Source: Salticus scenicus (Eukaryota > Arthropoda > Arachnida > Araneae > Salticidae). Taken from it: 64,000 nucleotides of DNA. Position 1 is the first letter of the stretch. Every line of letters begins with the position of its first letter. A program made the translations under genes and the position numbers. Shown here piece by piece: positions 56,966 to 64,000 of the stretch. The stretch covers positions 237,699,861 to 237,763,860 of the forward strand of contig OZ005661.1 in the NCBI GenBank assembly GCA_963930645.1, in the 5' to 3' direction. The notes beneath the pieces were generated by a model. That model made no database searches, was not told where the DNA came from, and was given only the letters and a program-made list of their open reading frames with translations.

Positions 56966-58250
56966 AACTTCTCGACTAGCTAGATATTTAGAATAGCTCA
57001 AAATACGATGACAATCCATTTTTTAATACTTTTAGCCAATTGTTTGTTTTAGGTCCCCGCTGCCTTCGGTAGCGTTTTTATGATTCAATAATCATATAAC
57101 TTCCTGACTTAAAAGTCTGCACGGGCCGGGTTCGGGGCGAATTTTTAAATTTGCGCTCGGCCCGGGCTCGTGCTCAGTTATTTTGTGTATACTCGTGCCG
57201 GGCCGGCGTGGATGATATTTTTTCCGGTCCGTGTCAGCCCGAATCTTTTTTTAGTTTCCTCGTTAATCAAGGAAAATGAAAAAGATAAAATATTTCTTCA
57301 GTCATTTATTTTACATAATTTCACAGGCTTGTGTAGCACATAAAATTTTATTTTGTTAAAAAATGTCTATAACTTCAATTAAAATGAATATCAATGTGCC
57401 TGTTTGAGATTTCATTTTCCGCAGATATTTTTAGCATGTTTCGAAATTAATATATTTTATTTCATGTAACATTAGATGGTTCTTATTCAAAATAGTATGC
57501 ATGTCATTATTAGTTTGCACACATGTACAAACAAAAGAAATTAGATACGTTACTGTGTATAAGGCTTTGTGTCCTACGGTCTGAAGAGTTTAGGTTGTAT
57601 AAAGGCAGTAAAAATCATTCCACTGTAACTTTTTCGCGAAATCTCCTTTTTCTTATCTCCTGTGCACTGTGCTGAAAGTAGCACCATTTCTAGCATGTGC
57701 AAAAGCATCTTTTCTATTGAATATGGTTGAATTAGCATTAAAGTTTTGTTTATCGGATCACATGAAAAATTCAGATACATTACGGTATATAAGAGTAAAT
57801 GGTTGAAAATACATTTTTAGTAGTATTAATTATTTTAAATACTGTCCTATATTGTTTGATGAATGCTAATATTTTCGACTCGATTTTCTGTCGTCCTTTG
57901 AGTCTTTTGCACGTCTGTAATAATGAATTTCTGTTTATATATAATTATCTTGTAAAAGTTCAGTAGCTTTGTTAAAGGACATTCTGTTAATTGGCTGTAT
58001 AAAATCTCTACAAAACACATACTAAAAATTTTTTTCATAGAAAAACATGCTTTTTTTTTTTTTTTTTTACATATTTTTGAAACGGGCAGGGAGGGGCTTG
58101 GGCCTCAAAATTTCAGCCCGTGCAGACCTCTATGTTGACTAGCTAGAAATTTGAAACTTTTAGAAAAGCTCAGAACACGAGGACAATGCATTTTTTTTAT
58201 TACTTTCAGCCAATTATTATGGGTCCCCGCTGCCTTCGGTATCGTTTAAA
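56966..58250. repeat. 110-bp direct repeats flanking the hAT-like element
   Basis: 56,966-57,078 and 58,134-58,250 are diverged direct copies (CGACTAGCTAGA / TGACTAGCTAGA, then GGTCCCCGCTGCCTTCGGTA). GGTCCCC, CTGCCTTCGG and AGCG also occur in the Helitron at 10,998, suggesting a distant link with that element's 3' region. Confidence 0.6.
57112..58131. mobile_element. hAT-like non-autonomous element
   Basis: Left GTCTGCACGGGCCGGGTTCG and the inverse of the right end (GAGGTCTGCACGGGCTGAAA) match over the first 12-13 bases, with G/C-rich subterminal stretches in an otherwise A/T-rich element. GTCTGCACGGGC-type ends are familiar in hAT elements (family from memory of the motif, not shown by a transposase). 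No 8-bp target duplication is obvious. Two short minus frames (63 and 68 codons) show no hAT domain. Confidence 0.55.
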
Positions 58251-58271
58251 CATACCTGGTAACTTTTATAA

Positions 58272-58432
58272 TTTATTCCGGAATACTGTTAGCTTCGCCC
58301 TTTTTTCACACCAGTATGATTGTAGAGAAATTTTCTCCAATATGTAATTACGATGAAATAAGAAGAAAAGTGCTTTTAAAATATACTGGTATGAATAAAG
58401 GGCGAGGTTAACAGTACTCCGGAATAAATACA
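58272..58432. mobile_element. MITE-5, about 155 bp
   Basis: TTTATTCCGGAATACTGTTA, then CGCCCTTT on the left; AAAGGGCGAGGTTAACAGTA then CTCCGGAATAAA on the right. Long imperfect inverted arms, single copy. Confidence 0.75.
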
Positions 58433-58476
58433 TAGGAAGTTTTGCTAGTGTTCAGATACTTTTGTTACCGATTGTA

Positions 58477-58805
58477 CGTTTTCGTATGGCAAGGTTCCCC
58501 GTAGTTTAGTGCTACACTATATAGGATATTCCGGACGGTCCAGGACTGAGCCGTAAGGTAAGGTGACTGTCAGTTGTTAAAGTATACAGTATTTTGATCG
58601 ATAGGTTCAGTGGGTTTAACGTTTCATTGTAAATTATAGACAATTGGCGATGGTCTTGGAGTAGCTTCTCAGGAAGGGTGAGTGATATTTCTTTTAATTA
58701 TTAGAGTAACTTATTTATCTGTTGGGATACGTTTACGTGTGACTAGTGAAGCACTATGAGCAATTTGCGTCGGTCTGGAGTTTGCTCTTTTGAAGCGGTG
58801 ATTCA
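58477..58805 (+). repeat. 120-bp-type units, segmental copy 2
   Basis: Pairs with 51,231-51,567 and 61,736-62,440 (GGTAAGGTGACTGTCAGTTG; GACAATTGGCGATGGTCTTG). Contains the second uninterrupted site for the 346-bp element (GTGGGTTTAACG at 58,610). Confidence 0.75.
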
Positions 58806-59020
58806 CTTCGCGGACCACATTAGAGTACTTTTATAATAGAGAAGAGTTCAAAACTGCTACAAATATCTAGCTAAGGATGTATTTTTTCATTCCTAATAAA
58901 TAAACACTAAAAATAAAATATTATTGATTAATAATATACGTTCTACAATTTTTTGAAACTTAGAAAAATGCCTTCAAATTAAAGGTTGTCCCAGAAATGC
59001 GGACCGTTCATCAACTTATA
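58806..59020. mobile_element. MITE-2, copy 2 of the segmental block
   Basis: GGACCACATTAGAGTACTTT to TTCATCAACTTATA. This uninterrupted form shows the site where SINE-B and MITE-1 entered in copy 1. Confidence 0.75.
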
Positions 59021-60699
59021 CTTCAGGCTTCTTAAAAAATTCTAAAGTATCTTTATATAACGGTTAATTGAATTTTATATAGCACTTAAGTGGATTTTAC
59101 ATTGGCGACGGTCTTCTGGTACGTTCTCAGAAACGGTGAGTGATATTTCTTTTAATTATTAGAGTAATAATTAAAACACTGATGGGTATTAAAGACTGCC
59201 TGGGACTCACGCAGGAGGTACTGTAAACAGCATTTTTTTTTAAATTTAGAACACGTTTTTTAGTCAGTGGAGTGCATTTTACTTTTTACAAGTCCTACGC
59301 TATGGGCAATTTGCGTTTGTGATTCATCCCGAAGATGCATTTTTATGTTATGAGTGAGTTTTGAATCGTAGTAAGTATACACTTAGTCTATCTTTTACGG
59401 ACTAGGAATGTTCTCTGTGTTATGGTAGGTAGTTTGGGTTTAACATCGCACCAGTACTGCGCAATGGGTATTTGGCGACGATCTGGAACTCCCTCTTAAA
59501 GATGGTCCGGAGATCTGCATTCACAATTTAGATCCTCCATGGAGGGGATACCTGAGTTACGGTGATTGACACTTTTTTATTCTATGAGTACCATTGTTTA
59601 TGAGTTGAAATAAGTTTACGGCTTGCTAGTCCGACACTATGGGAAATTTGTGTCAGTCTGTGATTCGCCCGTAAGATATGGTTTCATGGTATGAGTGAGT
59701 TTTACGTCGCAGTAGAGCTACACTTAGGCTATTGGTGACGATCTGGGAGTCTTCTCTGAGTTACTGTATGTAGGTTGGGTTTAACGTCACACTAGTACTA
59801 CGCAATGGGTAATTGGCGACGGTCTGGGCTCACCCCTTAGCATCGTCCGGAAACATACCATCCCAATTTTGATCCTTCACAGTTGCTAGGTTAGTTAGAT
59901 TTTATTTCGCAATTGTGCTGCCAAACGGGCAACCTTGTTCCTTTCTGGTGAGGATTCCTTAGTTACGGTGACTGAAACATTTTTTAAAATTAGAGTACCT
60001 TTATTTACGAGTTGAGATAGGTTTAAGTTTTGCTAGTGCTGCACTGTTGGCAATTTGCATTTGTCTGGTGTTTGCTCCTTCCACGCGAATTCGTTTCTTG
60101 TTGTAAAATTTTTGGAGTACTTCTATGTAATGATTGAATGGATTTTATAACATATTACTGCTAAGCTGTAGAGACTATTGTCGACGGTGTTTTTCACGCC
60201 TCCCAGATACGTCAGCTGATAGTTGTTGAAAATTTTGAGAGTAAAATTTTATATCGTTATAAAGAAAGTTATGTCGCACTTCTGCTACTTTAAAAGAAAC
60301 TGGCGGTTATCTAGGATTTACAATAAGAACGATAGCATACTGAAATTTTTTACAGTACTTTTACTTATAATTTATGTGCTTTAATGTTACTTTAATGCTA
60401 TATTATAGGTATTTGCGACGGCGTAGGCATCAGATTCAATACAACAACTGATATATGTTGAAAATTTTTACAGAACTTATTTTCATAGGATGATAGTCTT
60501 TTGCGTCGCAGTAGTGCAACGCAATGTGTTTCGTTTTCGCCGGAGATGTATTTGCACCCAAGATGCGATATTTGGAATTTGGTGAAATTTTTTAGAAGAT
60601 TTTTATTTATCGGTGGAGTAAGTTTAACGTCCCACTTGTGCTACACGTTTTGAAATTTCTAAACGTCTGGTTTTCGTATCTCAGATATACTAACCGACA
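59021..60699 (+). repeat. 120-bp-type units, segmental copy 2
   Basis: About a dozen degenerate units. SINE-B tail pieces in minus sense at 59,425-59,545 and 59,765-59,885 (GGTTGGGTTTAACGTCACAC, GGTAATTGGCGACGGTCTGG). Confidence 0.75.
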
Positions 60700-60915
60700 T
60701 ACAGCCGGCAGCAAAATTATTCGAGCACTAGCAAAAATTTCTGTTTTCAAAAGTACACATAATACTGTTTTGCTAAATAAATCCTTGTCGTATCATCTTC
60801 TTAGACTGAATAAGGACATGACTCGGCATACATTTATTTAATAAAGCAGAATTATGTGTACGTTTTTTATATAAGAATTATTGTGAGAGCTCGAATGATT
60901 TTGCTTGCGACTGTA
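60700..60915. mobile_element. MITE-1 copy, first element of segmental copy 3
   Basis: CAGCCGGCAGCAAAATTATT to TGATTTTGCTTGCGACTG, TA at both ends. Confidence 0.85.
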
Positions 60916-60966
60916 TGTTGAAATTTTTGAGTAGCTCTTTTATCTGTTGGAGCGGTTTTTACTTCG

Positions 60967-61193
60967 TACTGTCGGTAATAAAAGTGTCCGAACACTAGCA
61001 AAAATTATCATGTAAAAAACGTACACTTCACACGGTTTTGTTAAATAAATCCTTATCGAATCATATTCTTACACTGACTAAAAAGAGGATTCGACAAGGA
61101 TGTATTTAACAAAACCGTATGAAGTGTACTTTTTTTACATAGGAATTTTTGCTAGTGTTCGGATACTTTTGTTACCGACTGTATTAGTGCTAC
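60967..61193. mobile_element. MITE-1 copy with visible empty sites
   Basis: Complete palindrome between CTTCG-TA and TA-TTAGTGCTACAC. Segmental copies 1 and 2 have the uninterrupted CGTCGTATTAGTG at 50,671 and 55,470. Confidence 0.9.
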
Positions 61194-61227
61194 ACTATGA
61201 AGAACCGGCAAGGATTTAACAATACAA

Positions 61228-61503
61228 TAAGCAGAAAAATTATTGAAGCGCTAACAATAATTTGTATTTAATTAATGTGCACCTAATACCGTTTTGTTAA
61301 GTAAATATTTATTTAATCATAATCTTAGTCTTTATGTTGTTTAAAAAAAAAAATAAGTTGATGATAAAAATTAGCGATCAAACTAAAAAAAAAAAAAAAA
61401 AAATGGTTGTTTGGTTGGGTTTTACGTCCCACTAGTGCTGCGCAATAAGAAAAAGAAAAAAAAATGTGAATGTGTACTTGAATAATTTGGCTGCCGATTT
61501 AAA
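61228..61503. mobile_element. Diverged MITE-1 relative with SINE-B scrap
   Basis: Copy 3 partner of 50,729, with an A run (61,384-61,401) before TGGTTGTTTGGTTGGGTTTT. Confidence 0.7.
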
Positions 61504-61580
61504 TATAGGTGAGGGTGTTTTGCGTTACTTTAGTGCTACAATATTACTTCTGGGCGATGATCTAGGATTCACCCCTCATA

Positions 61581-61713
61581 TGCAGTCGGCAACAAAATTA
61601 TACGAGCGCTAGCAAAAATTCCGTTGTTAAAAGGTACACTTAATACTGTTTTGCTAAATAAATCATTGTCGAATCATGTTCTTAGCCGTATTATGATTTT
61701 GCTGTCGACTGTA
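61581..61713. mobile_element. MITE-1 internal-deletion derivative
   Basis: Copy 3 partner of 51,078, with the same internal joint after TCATGTTCTTAG. Confidence 0.8.
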
Positions 61714-61877
61714 TATGTTGAAAACTTTTAGGTTACGTTTTCCTGTGGAAAGGTTCCACGTAGTTTAGTGCTACATTATATAGGCCTTTCTGGACCGTCC
61801 AGGACTCAGCCGGAAGGTAAAGTGACTGTCAGTTGTTAAAGTGTACAGCATTCTGATCGATAGGTTCAGTTGGTTTA

Positions 61878-62223
61878 GGCTGGCATTGGGGCGCCTCGCT
61901 TAAGACTATCTTAAACTTAAATTCTGTCTTAAGTTATAAACAAAACGCAAGTCGTTTTACAGTGTCTCACTATCTTATGACAACCGCAGAGATATCTTAA
62001 TTCGAATTGTAACTGAATGCGCTCGCAATCACAACATAGCTCGCTCTGCGTCTACTTTTTTTTGCATGGCTTTCTCTTACGAGGACGCGCGGAACACTTA
62101 CGCTTGAGGCACCGCAATACCAATTTAAGATACCAACTTAAACACGCCCTTAAACACGCCCATTTGTACGACGAATCGTAAGATTAAAATCAATCGTAAG
62201 ACCGAGGCACCGCAATCCAAGCC
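61878..62223. mobile_element. Harbinger-like MITE, 346 bp, TTA duplication
   Basis: Left GGCTGGCATTGGGGCGCCTC and the inverse of the right end GGCTTGGATTGCGGTGCCTC are inverted termini (about 16 of 20). TTA at 61,875-61,877 and 62,224-62,226 is the target duplication, a TWA site as used by PIF/Harbinger. The uninterrupted TGGATTTAACG / TGGGTTTAACG is seen at 51,368, 58,611 and 62,550. The interior contains CTTAAACACGCC repeats and no transposase. Confidence 0.8.
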
Positions 62224-62458
62224 TTAACGCTACATTGCGCTAAATTATGGACAATCGGCGACGGTCGTGGTGTAGCTTCTCAGAAACTGTGAGTGACATT
62301 TCATTTAATTATTAGAGTAACTTATTTATATGTTGAGATACGTTTAGGTGTGACTAATGAAGCACTATGGGCAATTTGCGCTGGTCTGGAGTTTGCCCCT
62401 TTGATGCGGTACTTGACATGATGGACCAGATTAGAGAACAATTATAACCTTACGGATG

Positions 62459-62529
62459 TACAGCCGGTAACAAAAGTGTCCGAACACTAGCAAAAATTCC
62501 CATATAAATAAAGTACGCTTAATACAGTT
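62459..62529. mobile_element. MITE-1, left half only
   Basis: CAGCCGGTAACAAAAGTGTC to GCTTAATACAGTTA, then an abrupt change into a 120-bp-type unit (TCGATCGAAATGTTCAGTGG). The junction marks a local duplication breakpoint. Confidence 0.75.
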
Positions 62530-62746
62530 ATCGATCGAAATGTTCAGTGGGTTTAACGTTACATTGTGCTAAATTATGGACAATTGGCGACGGTCTTGGT
62601 GTAGCTTCTCAGGAAGAGTGAGTGATATTTCTTTTAAATATTAGAGCAATTTATTTATCTGTTTAGATACGTTTACGTGCTACTAGTAAAGCACTATGGG
62701 CAATTTTCTCCGGTCTGGAGTTTGCCCCTTTGATGCGGTGCTTGAC

Positions 62747-62952
62747 TTGGCGGACCTGATTAGAGTGCCTATATAACAGAGAAGCATTAAAAACTGCTAC
62801 AATTATCTAGTTTAGGATGTATTTTTTCATTCCTAATAAATAAAGTCTAAAAATAAAATATTATTCATTAATAATATACTTTCTACAATTTTTTAAAACT
62901 TAGAAAACTACCTTCAAAATTAAGGAAATGGGGACCTTTGTCCAACTTATAC
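62747..62952. mobile_element. MITE-2 copy
   Basis: GGCGGACCTGATTAGAG to GGGGACCTTTGTCCAACTTA. Confidence 0.7.
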
Positions 62953-63480
62953 TTCAGACTTTTTGAAAAATTTTTAAGGTACATTTATATAACTGCAAGA
63001 GAAGTGAACTGCATTTTTTTTTTTTTTTTTTTTTAATTTAGAACATCATTTTTCATCGGTATAGTACATTTCACTTCTTACAAGTCCTACACTATGGGCA
63101 ATTTGCATCTCTGATTTATCCCGAAGATGCAGTTTTATGGATTAGGTAGGTTTTGCGTCGTATTAGGGCTACACCTAGGCTGTCGTTGATGGTCTGGGAA
63201 TCTTCTCTGTGTTATGATAGGTAGATTGGGTTTAACGTCGCATTAATACTGCGAATTGGGTAATTGGCGACGATCTGGAACTCCTCTTTACGTTACATAG
63301 TGCTAAACTATGGCCAATTGGCAACTATCTTGGAGTAGGTTCTCAGAAACTGTCAGTGTTATTTCTTTTAATTATTAGAGTAACTTATTTATCCATTGAG
63401 ATACGTTTACGTCTGACTAGTGAAGCACTATGGGTAATTTGCGCCGGTCTGGAGTTTGCACCATTGATGCGGTACTTCAC

Positions 63481-63692
63481 TTTGCTGACCAGATTAGAGT
63501 ACCTTTATAATGGAGAAGCGTTAAAAATCGCTGCAATTATCTAGTTACGGATGCATTTTTTTTTTTATTCCTAATAAATAAAGACAAAAAATATTATTGA
63601 TTAATGTACTTTTTATAGTTTTTTTAAACTTAGAAAAATTACTTTAAATAAAGGCAGTCTCCAGAAAATGGGGACCTTTGATCATCTTATAC
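63481..63692. mobile_element. MITE-2 copy
   Basis: TTGCTGACCAGATTAGAGTA to GGGGACCTTTGATCATCTTA; CCAGAAAATGGGG hairpin part retained. The 62-codon frame at 63,356 lies in the adjoining repeat and is not supported. Confidence 0.75.
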
Positions 63693-64000
63693 TTCTGGCT
63701 TCTTGAAAAAAATTTAAAGTACATTTATATAACGGTTAAGTGGATTTTACATTGCACTTGTGCTTCACTGACGGCTATTGATGACTGTCTGGGACTCGCA
63801 CAGAATGTAAGGTAAACCGCATTATTTAAAAAAATTTAGAACATCATTCTTAATCGGTTGAGTGCATTTTACGTTTTACAAGTCCTACACCATGGGCAAT
63901 TTGCATCTCTGATTCACCCCGTAGACGCGGTTTTCTGGATTGGGTGAGTTTTGAGTCGTAGTAGAGCTACACTTTGGCTCTCGGTGATGGTCTGAGTATC

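Larger units (their letters stand above)
56337..58476. mobile_element. MITE-1 halves flanking a 2-kb nested insertion
   Basis: Left terminus ATTCGGCAACAAAAGCATCC (56,339) and right terminus TACTTTTGTTACCGATTG (58,457) belong to one MITE-1, flanked by TA. The uninterrupted site TTGGTTACGTTTTCG is visible at 51,227 and 61,730. Between the halves lie the 37-unit minisatellite, a hAT-like element and a small MITE. Confidence 0.75.
55421..60665 (+). repeat. Segmental block, copy 2
   Basis: Matches 50,624-54,290 in order, enlarged by a SINE-A, a MITE-2 (55,768) and the 2.1-kb insertion at 56,337-58,476. Its last 1.5 kb (59,190-60,665) follows 52,300-54,290 without the SINE-B insertion, which supports the SINE-B having moved in later. 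Confidence 0.75.
60916..64000 (+). repeat. Segmental block, copy 3 (runs off the window)
   Basis: Follows 50,624-52,400 and 55,421-59,300 in order. It contains an extra local repetition: the piece with TTCAGTGGGTTTAACG, GCTAAATTATGGACAAT and GAAGCACTATGGGCAATTT occurs near 61,866-62,440, again at 62,530-62,745 and again at 63,290-63,480, each time followed by a MITE-2. Confidence 0.7.

Overview
This window is A/T-rich, repeat-dominated nuclear DNA from a eukaryote. tRNA-derived SINEs, Helitrons, a pogo/Tigger-type transposon, Tc1-like foldback MITEs and long satellite arrays point to an animal, most likely an arthropod; the species cannot be named from the sequence. I find no host protein gene, rRNA gene or functional tRNA gene. 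Every open frame longer than about 60 codons falls in a repeat, except a few short, featureless frames in A/T-rich spacer.

Region 1 (1 to about 25.88 kb) is one satellite array with a basic unit of about 260-290 bp in several variants. It begins outside the window. It contains a 1,674-bp higher-order tandem duplication (about 6.25-9.60 kb). A 2.4-kb non-autonomous Helitron sits at the identical satellite position three times (10,864; 14,934; 19,541), so one insertion was later amplified together with its satellite. The last satellite unit is split by a 2.07-kb pogo/Tigger-like DNA transposon (23,631-25,703) with an exact TA duplication, inverted termini and a decayed transposase that keeps all three catalytic acidic residues.

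Region 2 (25.9-33.5 kb) is A/T-rich spacer with a second, 1.08-kb Helitron, a pair of diverged repeats, two foldback MITEs, a broken Tc1-type transposase relic and fragments of a tRNA-derived SINE (SINE-B).

Region 3 (33.5-50.5 kb) is built on a degenerate tandem repeat of about 120 bp whose core matches the 3' part of SINE-B. It gives way to a 71-bp derivative (44.6-47.5 kb) and a separate 97-bp minisatellite (47.66-48.30 kb). Many small inverted-repeat elements are nested in it, including a 3.4-kb element with a TAA duplication inside a MITE, which is itself inside another element.

Region 4 (50.5-64 kb) is about three diverged copies of one block of 120-bp-type repeats and MITEs. Comparing the copies exposes empty sites for later insertions: a Harbinger-like 346-bp element, a MITE-1 copy, and a MITE-1 split by a 37-unit minisatellite plus a hAT-like element. 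Two SINE-B copies and one SINE-A copy here and at 42 kb have visible target-site duplications.

The genes do not form a pathway. The window is a record of satellite amplification, transposon nesting and segmental duplication, possibly a pericentromeric or other heterochromatic region (inference).
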